DNA of 38,287 nt from an uncultured Eubacteriales bacterium (GCA_900546875.1 URET01000012.1:1-38287), one strand, 5' to 3'; positions 8,086-17,634 are shown, counted from the stretch's first letter. Notes: generated by a model from the sequence alone, not told the origin. Translations and numbers: made by a program.

Positions 8086-8349
8086 ACGCGCACATTCGAG
8101 TACGGAACATATGTTGAAGGATGGGTGATTTTAAGACCTTCCGACGCCTAAAAATGCACTCTGAGCATTCCTTATCTCACTTTCTTCGGCGACTGGACAA
8201 GTCTTCCCATACTTGATAGCGATATATATAATCTTGATGACACGCTTACGACCGGGACTTTCTTATATGCCTATAATTACTTTTATTATTTCGTACCCGG
8301 CAGCTACACCTTCAGCCTGCCTGACGGATATGAAAAACCCGAAGCCGAT
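8086..8349 (+). pseudogene. in-frame 5' remnant of the S8-type surface protein gene
   Basis: Read in the frame of the next gene, this stretch gives TFEYGTYVEGWVILRPSDA, a TAA stop at 8149-8151, then KCTLSIPYLTFFGDW and onward without a break into the ORF starting at 8350. The SIPYLTFFGDW segment matches the conserved SxPFxGFYGDW block of the Fn3-like domain that follows the catalytic domain in S8 (lactocepin/C5a-peptidase) proteases. So the gene once extended further left, and its protease part and signal peptide are gone. In-frame stops at 8071-8073 and 8083-8085 limit the homology, putting the break at about 8030-8090. Confidence 0.8.
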
Positions 8350-11300
8350 ATGGATAAAGCCGCTTTGTCTTTCGACTCTTACTTTGAATATAAAAATTAT
8401 GAGTCGACAGCAGCTATTTTCTTAGGCACAAGACGTAATATAACCGGCGCAACCATTGAAATCAGAAATGCAATTTCCGGAGAAGTTTACGCAATTTACG
8501 AAAGTAATACGGGTATAAGCAAATCTTATTATTCTGAAGACAATTATGTGCTTTCAGGCTATTATATCTATTTCTCTCCGTACGATCTTCATATCCCCGG
8601 CAATTCTCTTATAGAGATCAATGTGAAAGTATATGCGAATTATCTTGAAGATCCTCAGTATAAAAACAACGACACTTATTCCATGACATTCCGTGTGGAC
8701 TATGAATCTCCTACCATAGAAAACGTAACTACGGAATGGGTAGACGATAAACTTATTCTTTCCTTTGACACATGGGATGAATATTATATTCAGTGTGCAA
8801 CCATGGCGGCAATAAACATGAGTAATTGGGAAAAGAATCTCGGCGCAAAATACGGAATTGTTAACAATTATGCGGTTTACTTCCCTGCTATGTCAAACGG
8901 ATTCAAATATCCTTTCATTCCGGCTTATACAGACAAAGGTGAAACGGCTTCTTTCATATTCGATATAACAAGCATTTATTACGAATATCTGAGCAATCCG
9001 GATGCATATACTTATGCAATAACCGTATACGATTATGCACTGAACCCCGTAACATATTGTCTGGATCTGAGCAATCTCGGTAAAATTGAGGCGTTCGAAT
9101 TAGACAGAACCGAAATAACCCTCGATATAAACGAATATACCGAACTTGTTCCTCTGTTTACTCCGAATGAAAACGTCAACAAGGACGTTACCTGGAGCGT
9201 AGACAATCCGGAAGTCATCAGTCTTGAAAACGGCAGGATCCTTGCTCTCAGCGCTGGTACGGCCACAGTGACAGCCGTCACCGCAAACGGAGAATTATCC
9301 GCTCAATGCGTTGTTACGGTGACTCAGAACTTTGCCTCTCCCTATTATGCGGAAACCATTACTTTGGATACGGAATCCTTGTCTCTTGTGGAAAACTTTT
9401 CTTATACCCTGACCGTAACTGTAAAACCGTTGTATACTACGAACACAAACGTGCTCTTTGCCTCTTCAGACGAATCTGTTGCAACAGTCGACGAAAACGG
9501 TAAGATCACGGGTATTTCCGAAGGTAATGCCATTATAACCGTTTCGGCGGCAGACGGAGGCGGCGCTCAGGCTTTGTGCAACGTTCAGGTCACTTCCGGT
9601 TACTCCGAATTCACCATTGAAGGGACTATACTTAAGGCATATTCCGGAAATGCAGCCGTAGTCGTTGTTCCGGAGGAAGTTACAGATATCGGTACGGTTT
9701 TCATGAACAATACCTATATTCAAAAGGTCATTCTTCCCGAAGGGATAACACAGCTTGCAAATTACGCATTTTATAATTGTACCAATCTCGCGGAAATCAA
9801 CATTCCGGCAAACGTCACCACCATCGGAAATTACTGTTTCGATTACTGCGGATCACTTTCAACTGTAATTTTTGAAGGAACCGCGCTTACAAGCATAGGA
9901 AATTATTCTTTTGCATTTACAACATCTCTGAAAGCTATAGACCTCCCCGAAGGACTGACCACAATAAATACCGCCGCATTTAATGCGTCGGGTATTGAAG
10001 AAATCGTTATGCCCTCCACACTGTCCGTCATCGGAGACGGTGCTTTTTATTACGCTTTGGCTCTCCACTCCGTGACTTTTAACGAAGGGCTGGAAAATAT
10101 ATGCAGAGAAGCCTTTTACGGCTGTTCATCCCTTAAAGAAATCATCATTCCGGATTCGGTGACTTCAATCAGCAGATATTCCGTTACATCAGCCGGATCA
10201 ACTTCGAGTAACTATTATACCTTCGCTTACTGCACCTCTCTTGAACGTGTGGTGCTAGGCAGCAACGTCACCAAGATCGGAAAATACACATTCTACGGAT
10301 GCTCTTCTCTTAAGGAAATCGAATGGGGCGGAGTTACCGCATTATACGGCTACGCTTTTGCCGCTTGCGGATTTGAAGAACTTACCCTTCCTGAACAGAT
10401 TACATCTTTTAATACTTATGCTTTTGCCGACAATGTAAACCTTAAGAAAGTGTACTATTATTCTTCTGTAAGCCAGAATTACTTGTTTGCAAATTGCACT
10501 TCCCTTGAAACTGTTGCAATAAAAACGGATCAGGCATTTACGTTCTCTTCTACTACTTTCTCGGGATGCACTTCTCTCGCGGCATTTTACGTTGATGAAA
10601 ACAATGCTTCGTTCACGGTCATAGATAATTTCCTCGTCAGGACAGATACCATGGAAGCCACTGCAATACCGGGCATTTTACTGACTCAAGAAGTTGTCAC
10701 CATCCCTGAAGGAATCACGACCTTCCCTGCAGTATTCCAAAATGATACGGCATTAAAAACGGTTTACCTTCCTTCTACCATAACCTCTTTACCATCAAGT
10801 GCATTTTCAAATTGTTCTTCACTCGAAAATGTTATTTTCGCAGACAATTGCGCACTGACTTCATTGCCAACCTATACTTTCAGAAATTGCTCGGCTTTAA
10901 CCAAAATATCATTACCTGATAATCTTGAAACTTTGGGCAATTATGTATTTTATGGTTGTACCGCGCTTACGGAGGTAGAATTTCCGAACAGCATTTTATC
11001 AATAGGCAACTATGTATTTTCTGGTTGTACCGCGCTTGCAGAGATCGAATTCCCGGATAGTCTTTTATCTATAGGCAATTATGTATTCCAAAATTGTTCT
11101 TCACTGAAGAAAGTCTATTTCTCCGAGAATCTTGCATCTATCGGTTCTTATGCATTCAATAAATGTTCTTCTCTTACGGAAGTAAAATTACCGGAAAGCC
11201 TTATTTCAATAGGCAGCAATGCATTCTCCGGCTGTACATCTCTTGAGGTAATAAATTTGCCTGACAATTTTTCTTCCATAAGCGACTATGCATTCTCTCA

Positions 11301-13452
11301 ATGTACATCTTTAAAGGAAATAGATTTCCCCGAAAATGTTGTTTCAATAGGAAAATACACCTTCCAACAGTGCTCTTCGCTTCAGAACATATCTATTTCC
11401 GAAGGACTTGTTTCAATAGGCAACTATGCATTTTATCAATGCTCTTCACTTAATGAGATCTCTTTACCCGATTCCGTAAACTCTATCGGAACAGGTGCAT
11501 TTAAAGATTGTGTTGAACTTAAATCACTCAAACTCCCGGCCTCACTGACAAATGTGCCGGCAAGCATTATTTCTGATACTTTAATTGAAAGAATCACTAT
11601 TCCCGCCTCTGTAACCTCAATCAATACAACTGCATTTTCCAAGGCTTACAAGCTCAGAGAATTTATTGTGGAAGAAGGCAATGAGAATTTCTCGGTACGC
11701 GACGGTATTTTATTCAGCAGCGAAACTCCTTATATACTTCCTAACGTGCTTTGCGGCGATGACGAAACCTGGACCGTCCCCGAATATTTTACCTCCTTAC
11801 CTTCACAGTTCTTTGCATATAAAACTGCAGGAACCGTAGTGATACCTTCAACTGTCACCGAAATGGTACAGAAACAACTCTTTTATTTCAGTTATATAAA
11901 AGAAATCATAATAGAAACACCCATAACATCCATAGGCGATCAGATGTTTTATTACGCCAAAGGATTGGAAAAAATAGTTATACCTGATTCGGTAACTACC
12001 ATCGGAAACAATGCTTTTTCCTACTGTGACGCTTTGAAAGAAGTAATTATCCCCGAATCGGTTGTTTCAATCGGAACAACTTTGTTTGCAAACTGCAACT
12101 CGATTAATTATCTGGAAATAAGATCGTCATGTCCCGATATATGCAACATATTTGCAAGTCCCAACATGTATGAAACATCATCCGGAGTATATTTAGATAA
12201 TCAGATATCTTATACCACATGGACTTCATCCCTTGAAACTTTGATATTGGCCGAAAACGATTACTTTACCGTAGTCGACAATGTGCTTTATACAAAAGAT
12301 ATGAAGACGCTCGTGCTCTATCCCGGAGGAATTGCACAAAATGAATTTACGGTACCTGAAGGAGTTACGAGGATCGAAGCCCTCGCCTTCAGAGAAAACG
12401 ATAACCTTACAAAAGTTATCCTTCCCGAATCGCTTGTTTCCATCGGTCACAAAGCCTTCTATTCATGCGCCAACCTTAAAACCTTTGAGTTCAGATCTTT
12501 TGAGGCTCCTATCCTTGAAAATATCGTCGGATATTCTGTACTGTACACAGGTATATATACCGACAACTTCCTGACCAATATCGCTGATGCAGACGGATCT
12601 TTGGAAATGATCAGACCTTCAAACGGAAAAGGTTACGACAGCAAATATTATCTGACTTATTTCGGCACCGTACAGCTTTCCGAAGAAGTTTACGAACCCG
12701 TAGCAAAAGAACTCGCTGCAACCATTCTCAACACACAGGTATTCTCCCTCGACGATTCCGACAACATCGCTCAGCTCCGTGCTGCTTACGACGCTTTGAG
12801 CGACGCTCAGAAAGCGCACATGGGAAGCGAAGTACTTGCAAAACTTACCGAGCTTGAAAATTCGATCGCTCTCCTTGTTTCTCAGGCCGCCGATCTTTCT
12901 GCCGCCAACGTGATCAACGACGCCATCGATATCTATTTCAACTCTCAGTACCCTTCCGCTCAGGATATGCTTGATGCAATCGAAAAAATCATGACGGATT
13001 ATGACGCCCTCACGGAAAACCAGAAAGATTACGTGAATTATGACGTCATGCTTTACGGTTACGACCTTGCCCGGGCTAATATCGTCAGCGAAGCTATAGC
13101 TGTGTTGTCAGCCGGATCAGACAAAACCGACATTGAAAATGTCCGTGCCGCTTACGAAGCTCTTAACGACACTCAAAAAGCCCTCGTGAATAACTACAGC
13201 GACCTTCTCACCGCAGAATACAATATGCTGCAGTCTGCTTACGACGAGGGTCTCAAAACCGCCGAAGACGCCGAAAAAGCCGCTCAGGAAGCTCAGGAGG
13301 AAATCGACGACCTGAAAGAACAGCTCCGTACATCAATTATAAGCTGTCAGAGTGAGTCAGATGCCTTCAGCATTACGGCAGTATTGCTGCTTGCAGTTGC
13401 CTGTGCAGTTCTGATCATAATAAAAAAGAAAAACAAAATCAGCAATAAATAA
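8350..13452 (+). CDS. giant BspA-like LRR surface protein, 5'-truncated
   Basis: A 1700-residue open frame for a cell-surface protein. Residues 1-240 continue the S8-protease Fn3-like region (ends TYAITVYDYALNPVTY). Two Big_2 Ig-like domains lie at about 244-325 and 333-415. BspA-type leucine-rich repeats (LPxxLxSIGxYAFxxCSSL) run from about 418 to 1370. Three helical repeats (AAYDALSDAQKAH type) lie at about 1441-1610, then a Gln/Glu-rich coil. The C-terminus has a hydrophobic helix (AVLLLAVACAVLIII) with a KKKNK tail and no LPxTG. BspA-like proteins bind host matrix or other cells. No signal peptide and no good ribosome site occur at 8350, and homology continues upstream past a stop, so the gene is probably inactive as it stands. 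A base-calling error at 8149 would not restore a full gene because the catalytic domain is absent. Confidence 0.85.
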   Translation: MDKAALSFDSYFEYKNYESTAAIFLGTRRNITGATIEIRNAISGEVYAIYESNTGISKSYYSEDNYVLSGYYIYFSPYDLHIPGNSLIEINVKVYANYLEDPQYKNNDTYSMTFRVDYESPTIENVTTEWVDDKLILSFDTWDEYYIQCATMAAINMSNWEKNLGAKYGIVNNYAVYFPAMSNGFKYPFIPAYTDKGETASFIFDITSIYYEYLSNPDAYTYAITVYDYALNPVTYCLDLSNLGKIEAFELDRTEITLDINEYTELVPLFTPNENVNKDVTWSVDNPEVISLENGRILALSAGTATVTAVTANGELSAQCVVTVTQNFASPYYAETITLDTESLSLVENFSYTLTVTVKPLYTTNTNVLFASSDESVATVDENGKITGISEGNAIITVSAADGGGAQALCNVQVTSGYSEFTIEGTILKAYSGNAAVVVVPEEVTDIGTVFMNNTYIQKVILPEGITQLANYAFYNCTNLAEINIPANVTTIGNYCFDYCGSLSTVIFEGTALTSIGNYSFAFTTSLKAIDLPEGLTTINTAAFNASGIEEIVMPSTLSVIGDGAFYYALALHSVTFNEGLENICREAFYGCSSLKEIIIPDSVTSISRYSVTSAGSTSSNYYTFAYCTSLERVVLGSNVTKIGKYTFYGCSSLKEIEWGGVTALYGYAFAACGFEELTLPEQITSFNTYAFADNVNLKKVYYYSSVSQNYLFANCTSLETVAIKTDQAFTFSSTTFSGCTSLAAFYVDENNASFTVIDNFLVRTDTMEATAIPGILLTQEVVTIPEGITTFPAVFQNDTALKTVYLPSTITSLPSSAFSNCSSLENVIFADNCALTSLPTYTFRNCSALTKISLPDNLETLGNYVFYGCTALTEVEFPNSILSIGNYVFSGCTALAEIEFPDSLLSIGNYVFQNCSSLKKVYFSENLASIGSYAFNKCSSLTEVKLPESLISIGSNAFSGCTSLEVINLPDNFSSISDYAFSQCTSLKEIDFPENVVSIGKYTFQQCSSLQNISISEGLVSIGNYAFYQCSSLNEISLPDSVNSIGTGAFKDCVELKSLKLPASLTNVPASIISDTLIERITIPASVTSINTTAFSKAYKLREFIVEEGNENFSVRDGILFSSETPYILPNVLCGDDETWTVPEYFTSLPSQFFAYKTAGTVVIPSTVTEMVQKQLFYFSYIKEIIIETPITSIGDQMFYYAKGLEKIVIPDSVTTIGNNAFSYCDALKEVIIPESVVSIGTTLFANCNSINYLEIRSSCPDICNIFASPNMYETSSGVYLDNQISYTTWTSSLETLILAENDYFTVVDNVLYTKDMKTLVLYPGGIAQNEFTVPEGVTRIEALAFRENDNLTKVILPESLVSIGHKAFYSCANLKTFEFRSFEAPILENIVGYSVLYTGIYTDNFLTNIADADGSLEMIRPSNGKGYDSKYYLTYFGTVQLSEEVYEPVAKELAATILNTQVFSLDDSDNIAQLRAAYDALSDAQKAHMGSEVLAKLTELENSIALLVSQAADLSAANVINDAIDIYFNSQYPSAQDMLDAIEKIMTDYDALTENQKDYVNYDVMLYGYDLARANIVSEAIAVLSAGSDKTDIENVRAAYEALNDTQKALVNNYSDLLTAEYNMLQSAYDEGLKTAEDAEKAAQEAQEEIDDLKEQLRTSIISCQSESDAFSITAVLLLAVACAVLIIIKKKNKISNK
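10921..11515 (+). repeat. tandem 69-bp LRR coding repeats
   Basis: Within the surface gene, about eight to nine consecutive 23-residue units follow one another without gaps. Each has the form SIGNYVFxxCTALxEIEFPDSLL. The DNA is locally similar, with recurring blocks such as ataggcaattatgtattt and tgttcttcactt, and is more AT-rich than the 3' part of the gene. Such arrays change length by recombination and are prone to short-read collapse. Confidence 0.8.
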
Positions 13453-13496
13453 AAAGCATTACCAATTTAAAAAGCATTTTATATGCTTCCTCCTTG

Positions 13497-13523
13497 AAGC
13501 GGAAGGGAAACCTTCCGCTTTTT
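13497..13523 (+). terminator. terminator of surface protein gene
   Basis: AAGCGGAAGG at 13497-13506, GAAA loop, CCTTCCGCTT at 13511-13520, then TTT. A GNRA tetraloop and a 10-bp stem make it strong. Confidence 0.9.
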
Positions 13524-13817
13524 ATATTGCCTCCCGACTTTCTTGAGTACGTTTTCATGCCGCGTTTCCGAAGCCGGATAAACACATCAGCTTTTCTCTC
13601 TGCGACTCGGTTGCCTACACCTCCGCCGCTCTTCGTTTCGATCACGCCCGTAGCTGTAACGTTTCCGTTTGTACGAAAATGCTCCTTCTACCGCCGTTTA
13701 CCGCACTATACCGTTTCCTCTTATCCGGGAAAAATTGCTCCGACTGCCGCTCTGACGAATAAAAAAAACGGAAAAAGGAACTTACCTTTTCCGTCTTTTT
13801 TCAGCTGAAAAGTCTTA
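13524..13817. other. intergenic, convergent
   Basis: No credible gene is seen. The plus strand from about 13660 to 13750 is pyrimidine-rich with repeated ACCG words, resembling the stretches at 17690-17760 and after 37800. A minus-strand terminator lies at 13761-13800. ORFs on both strands here have no recognisable protein character. Confidence 0.5.
13761..13800 (-). terminator. terminator of exonuclease-hexokinase operon
   Basis: On the minus strand CGGAAAAGG (13793-13785) pairs with CCTTTTTCCG (13778-13769) across a 6-nt loop, with one bulged base, followed by a run of eight Ts. A shorter T run lies on the other side, so it may work in both directions. Confidence 0.82.
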
Positions 13818-15080
13818 TTAATTCTCGTTGTACATTGCGGCAAAAAGTGCGCCTGCCAGATTCAGCCCTTTGCCGGATATTATGTCGTATGATGCACCTT
13901 GTTTCTCTGTCAGTTCACTGAGATATTTTTCAAACTTCTGTCTGTAGCCGTGCAGCTTATAGAATGTGGAGCCTTCAGCCACTATCCCGAAAGACTTTTT
14001 TTCGCTTTCTATATATCTGTGTGCCGCTGCCGCTATAATACACGCACATAATTTCGCCGCTCTTGATATTATACTCTCTGCAATATCATATGCGGTTTCG
14101 AGGTCTTTGTCATTTCTGAACAGCGACGCAATCGTCCCCACCGACTCCGGATCCGCTGCAAACTCGCTCAGATCCCTTGTCGTTATGAGCGGAAATTTAT
14201 CTTCCGTGATCCTTACCGTAAAAAGGCCTTCCTTCCCCGCGCAAATCAGCGTTTCTGCAGCTATGCTGCCGAGATACCTCCCCGACGTCATTTTCTCGAA
14301 TCGGTATTTCCCGGGATTCACCGTATTTCTTTCTATCCTTTCGTCTATTATTCCTGCCGGTACCCCTGAAAAATTCCCCGCCTCTATATTGACTATCATC
14401 CTTCCTTCACCGCCGCCTGCCTTGACGATCCTTTCTCTCTCTTCCTCGTAACAGATATTCACTCCTGTCCCGTATATAAAACCGAGACAGCCTTCATGCC
14501 GCGGATCCCGGTTTACTCCCTTTCCTCCAAGCAGAGTTGCCACCGTGTCGTTGAGAATGGTCACTTTCCTTTCTCCGCCCGCCGCTTCAAGCAGACTCTT
14601 CCCTACCATTCTGCCTTCGGCTTCCTTGCATTTTATTTCCTTCGTGAATTGTATCAATCTGCCGTCGGCGTTCTTTTCCATTTCTACAGGGTACGAAAAA
14701 CAAAATCCTATGTCCCTCGCCTGACTGAGAGCCTCTTTCATGTGACCCGCCAGCGTACCGTAAAACTCCTTAGCCGTAACTTCTCCGGTTATCCCCGGCA
14801 TCATCGCTTCCCCGGTAACCTTAATCTCTGCGCCTTTGTCGCTCAGCCATGCCACACCGCATCTGAAATTGCTCCCTCCGGCATCGGCTACTACGTATTT
14901 CTTATCCTTCACGGGTACAAAATCCGCCGACAAATATGAAGGCAGCATCGCCAGACTCTTTTCCCGACCCTTTAAGCCCTCCTCCATCTCGTCGATAAAA
15001 TTCCCGATTATCCTGCCGCTGTCTGCAACATCAGGATGAACCCCGTACTTCAGAACAAATTCCTTTGTTTTTTTATCCAT
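13818..15080 (-). CDS. hexokinase (eukaryotic-type family)
   Basis: Phosphorylates glucose or related hexoses with ATP to start glycolysis. The 420-residue protein follows the eukaryotic hexokinase family rather than the ROK or bacterial Glk families. AMLPSYL at 44-50 matches the conserved MLPTYV, DAGGSNFR at 66-73 is the phosphate-1 loop, FSYPVE and FTKEIKCKEAEG are the sugar-binding segments, ILNDTVATLLGG holds the catalytic Asp, and FIYGTGVNICY and FEKMTSGRYLG complete the set. The usual MEWGAF segment is NIEAGNF, so substrate range may differ. Its ATG overlaps the stop of the upstream exonuclease gene by 8 nt, so the two are translationally coupled. This family is sparse in bacteria, and transfer from a eukaryote or shared descent cannot be told from this window. 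Confidence 0.9.
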   Translation of the reverse strand: MDKKTKEFVLKYGVHPDVADSGRIIGNFIDEMEEGLKGREKSLAMLPSYLSADFVPVKDKKYVVADAGGSNFRCGVAWLSDKGAEIKVTGEAMMPGITGEVTAKEFYGTLAGHMKEALSQARDIGFCFSYPVEMEKNADGRLIQFTKEIKCKEAEGRMVGKSLLEAAGGERKVTILNDTVATLLGGKGVNRDPRHEGCLGFIYGTGVNICYEEERERIVKAGGGEGRMIVNIEAGNFSGVPAGIIDERIERNTVNPGKYRFEKMTSGRYLGSIAAETLICAGKEGLFTVRITEDKFPLITTRDLSEFAADPESVGTIASLFRNDKDLETAYDIAESIISRAAKLCACIIAAAAHRYIESEKKSFGIVAEGSTFYKLHGYRQKFEKYLSELTEKQGASYDIISGKGLNLAGALFAAMYNEN

Positions 15081-15741
15081 TTCCTTTCTCCCTTTCGGCC
15101 CTTTTCCTTTTCTTTACGTTCTCCGATAAACTTACCGTCCGCGTGAGCACAAAATCTCTGTTTTCACCTTTGCGCACGTTGTATTTCGAAAGCAACTCCT
15201 TCAGCGTCAGTCCGCTGCTGTCCACTATATACTTCAGCGTCAGAAGACTCACCCTCGCGTCCTCATCGGAAGCGTGCGGAGAAAATTCGACCCCTATATC
15301 TTCAGCTATCTTATTGAGCGCTCGTACCTCCTTGTCTCCCTTATATAGCTTATATAACAGCTGTGAACATATAAACGTAAAATCCACCGAAGGCAGCTTG
15401 TATTTCTTGCATGCCGCATTTAGCATGTGTACGTCGCTTTCAACGGCATGCCCCACGACAGTATATTCCCTGTTTTCCAGAAGCCTCTTTACCTCGGGAT
15501 ATATCCCCGTGAAATCAGGCGACCTGAGCAATAATTCTTCATCCAGATGCAGATCGATCCCTATATTTTTTCTCGTTCCGTTGAGATCATACTTGGTTTT
15601 CGGGTTGCACCAGATATTCCGCTGACTCAATATATTGCAATCTTCGTCTGCAGTGACTATCCCTATACTGCATATACTGTATGCGCGGTATCCGTTTGCC
15701 GCCTCGATGTCAAAAGCCAGATACTTAACGCCATCCGCCAT
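15073..15741 (-). CDS. DEDDh 3'-5' exonuclease (DnaQ-like)
   Basis: An RNase T/DnaQ-fold exonuclease of about 222 residues. From ATG 15741 the motifs are FDIEAAN (metal-binding D-x-E) at about 10-16, CSIGIV, GHAVESDVHML (second Asp) at about 94-104 and HASDEDA (His and last Asp) at about 145-151. It probably trims DNA or RNA 3' ends, but whether it works in repair or RNA turnover is not shown. A GTG at 15768 gives a longer form, with GAGG only 4 nt away. ATG 15741 is preferred because the conserved domain starts right after it. The C-terminal 45 residues are very basic. It is coupled to hexokinase downstream and separated from rny by a terminator. Confidence 0.85.
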   Translation of the reverse strand: MADGVKYLAFDIEAANGYRAYSICSIGIVTADEDCNILSQRNIWCNPKTKYDLNGTRKNIGIDLHLDEELLLRSPDFTGIYPEVKRLLENREYTVVGHAVESDVHMLNAACKKYKLPSVDFTFICSQLLYKLYKGDKEVRALNKIAEDIGVEFSPHASDEDARVSLLTLKYIVDSSGLTLKELLSKYNVRKGENRDFVLTRTVSLSENVKKRKRAEREKGNG

Positions 15742-15781
15742 CTTCCCTTTTGTTCCTCCCTCTTCCACGTATCCTCACTTA

Positions 15782-15815
15782 CAAAAAAGCCGCAAAAGCT
15801 TTGCTCTTACGGCTC
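15782..15815 (-). terminator. terminator of rny
   Basis: On the minus strand AGCCGTAAGAGC (15814-15803) pairs with GCTTTTGCGGCT (15799-15788), with two mismatches or wobbles, followed by TTTTT. Read-through would reach the exonuclease gene 41 nt further on, for which no separate promoter was found. Confidence 0.8.
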
Positions 15816-15826
15816 TCGTCTTTTCG

Positions 15827-17431
15827 TTACTTAGCGTATTCCACACTTCGGGTCTCCCTTATAACGTTGACTTTTATCTGTCCGGGATACTCCATCTCTT
15901 TTTCTATACGCTTGGCTATATCTTTCGCCAATAACGCCGTGCCGGGATCATTGATCACCTCAGGCTTGACTATTACCCTTATCTCTCTGCCCGCCTGCAA
16001 CGCGTACACCTTCTGAACACCGTTGAATCCGTTAGCTATTCCCTCAAGCTTCTCAAGCCGCTTGACATAATTCTCTATCGTCTCGCGTCTTGCCCCGGGC
16101 CTCGCTCCGCTTACCGCGTCGGCAGCGGCTACAAGCACAGCCTCTATTGACGCGGCTTCCACATCTCCGTGATGCGACATTATTGCGTTTACCACGTCCT
16201 TGCTCTCTTTGTACTTGCGCGCAAGATCCGCTCCTATCTGCACGTGCGATCCTTCCATGTCTTGATCGACCGCCTTGCCTATATCATGGAGAAGTCCCGC
16301 TCTCTTTGCAAGCGCTACGTCTACTCCGAGCTCTGCTGCCATCATCCCCGCTATATACGAAACTTCTATGGAATGGTTAAGCACGTTCTGACCGTAACTC
16401 GTACGGAATTTCAGCCTGCCGAGCAGCTTGATGAGCTCAGGATGAAGCCCGAATACCCCGGTGTCAAAACACGCACTGTCTCCGGCTTCCTTGATGGTCA
16501 CCTCCATCTCCTTCTTTACCTTCTCAGCCATCTCCTCTATCCGCGCAGGATGAATACGACCGTCTGTTATGAGCTTCTCTATAGTTATACGGGCTATCTG
16601 CCTCCTCACCGGATCAAAACCCGATATGATCACCACTTCGGGAGTGTCGTCTATTATGAGATCTACGCCGGTAGCGTTTTCGAGCGCCCTTATGTTGCGC
16701 CCCTCACGCCCTATCAGCCTGCCCTTCATATCGTCATTGGGAAGAGGTATCGCCGTTATCGTGACCTCCGATACCTGATCCGCAGCGCACCTCTGTATCG
16801 CACTGCTGATTATCTCCCTCGCCTTCTTCTCCCCGTTTTCTCGGGCTTCCTGCTCTATCCCCCTTACCGTCGCTACCGCGTCTCGCCTCGCTTCGGCTAT
16901 TATCGACTCCACCAAAGTCTCTCGCGCTTCTTCCTTCGTCATGCCGGATACCCTCTCCAGCTCCGCACTTATCTTCTCGGTGTACTTCTCTAATTCCGCC
17001 TGCTTCCGCGCTATCTCCCCCTGCTGCTCCTGCAGACTCTTTGAAAGCGCCTCCTGCTGCTCCTGCCTTTTGAGCAGCGCATCCTCCTTCTTGTCCAGGG
17101 TACCTTCTCTCTGTATCAGTCTGTCTTCCTGCTTGGTAAGCTCCCTGTTCCTCTCCTTAGTCTCCTTTTCAAACTCCGTTTTCTGTTTTAAAATCTCTTC
17201 CTTGGCCTCAAGTATAGCCTCTTTTTTCAATGTCTTAGCTTCGACTTTAGCTTCATCAATTATAGTATTCGCCTGATTCTTTGCACTGTTGATCCTCTTC
17301 GCAAGTATTTGCTTGTCAACAAGGAAAAAAATTCCCGCGCCTAAACCGATGCCCACTACAGCCGCTACTACGATAAGCCACCAATCAACGGCAGCTTCGC
17401 CCGCAAATAGGCCGAGCATCTTTAACAACAT
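15827..17431 (-). CDS. rny: ribonuclease Y
   Basis: Membrane-anchored endoribonuclease that starts mRNA decay in Firmicutes. The 534-residue protein has one N-terminal transmembrane helix (WWLIVVAAVVGIGLGAGIFFLV at about 13-34), a long charged coiled coil (about 40-190), a KH RNA-binding domain with LIGREGRNIRALE, and an HD phosphohydrolase domain with LLHDIGKA and NAIMSHHGD giving the metal ligands. Length is close to the usual 520. The ORF is open to 17512, but ATG 17431 is chosen because GGAGG lies just before it and the protein then starts next to the membrane helix. A sigma-A promoter at 17606-17634 gives a leader of about 170 nt. Confidence 0.97.
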   Translation of the reverse strand: MLLKMLGLFAGEAAVDWWLIVVAAVVGIGLGAGIFFLVDKQILAKRINSAKNQANTIIDEAKVEAKTLKKEAILEAKEEILKQKTEFEKETKERNRELTKQEDRLIQREGTLDKKEDALLKRQEQQEALSKSLQEQQGEIARKQAELEKYTEKISAELERVSGMTKEEARETLVESIIAEARRDAVATVRGIEQEARENGEKKAREIISSAIQRCAADQVSEVTITAIPLPNDDMKGRLIGREGRNIRALENATGVDLIIDDTPEVVIISGFDPVRRQIARITIEKLITDGRIHPARIEEMAEKVKKEMEVTIKEAGDSACFDTGVFGLHPELIKLLGRLKFRTSYGQNVLNHSIEVSYIAGMMAAELGVDVALAKRAGLLHDIGKAVDQDMEGSHVQIGADLARKYKESKDVVNAIMSHHGDVEAASIEAVLVAAADAVSGARPGARRETIENYVKRLEKLEGIANGFNGVQKVYALQAGREIRVIVKPEVINDPGTALLAKDIAKRIEKEMEYPGQIKVNVIRETRSVEYAK

Positions 17432-17605
17432 ATAACCTCCGTTTATTACGAAACGCTTCAAAGTTACTTCAGAGCTTCCCTTTAAGCGCGCGGCAATCCC
17501 CGACTGCCGCATTTTTTATTATACGCCGTACCCCTCCGTCGACTTCCTCTGCGTCTACCGATAAGTTAATTTTTTTCAGGGCATACAACCCCACTTTCTT
17601 GTACC

Positions 17606-17634
17606 ATTGTAACGTATTTATTGATTTTTGTCAA
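17606..17634 (-). promoter_or_regulatory. sigma-A promoter of rny
   Basis: On the minus strand TTGACA (17634-17629), 17-bp spacer, TACAAT (17611-17606). Transcription would start near 17599, about 170 nt before the rny ATG. Confidence 0.85.

Noticed and set aside
12674..13452. LPxTG sortase signal at the end of the surface protein
   Set aside because: The C-terminus has a hydrophobic helix and basic tail but no LPxTG or close variant before it. Simple membrane anchoring or another sorting signal is more likely.
13494..13808. 104-codon plus-strand ORF
   Set aside because: It starts inside the surface-gene terminator and runs through another terminator; composition follows the pyrimidine-rich DNA.
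16169..16993. 274-codon ORF antisense to rny
   Set aside because: It lies wholly inside the well-supported RNase Y gene and reads as Tyr/Arg/Leu-rich shadow sequence.
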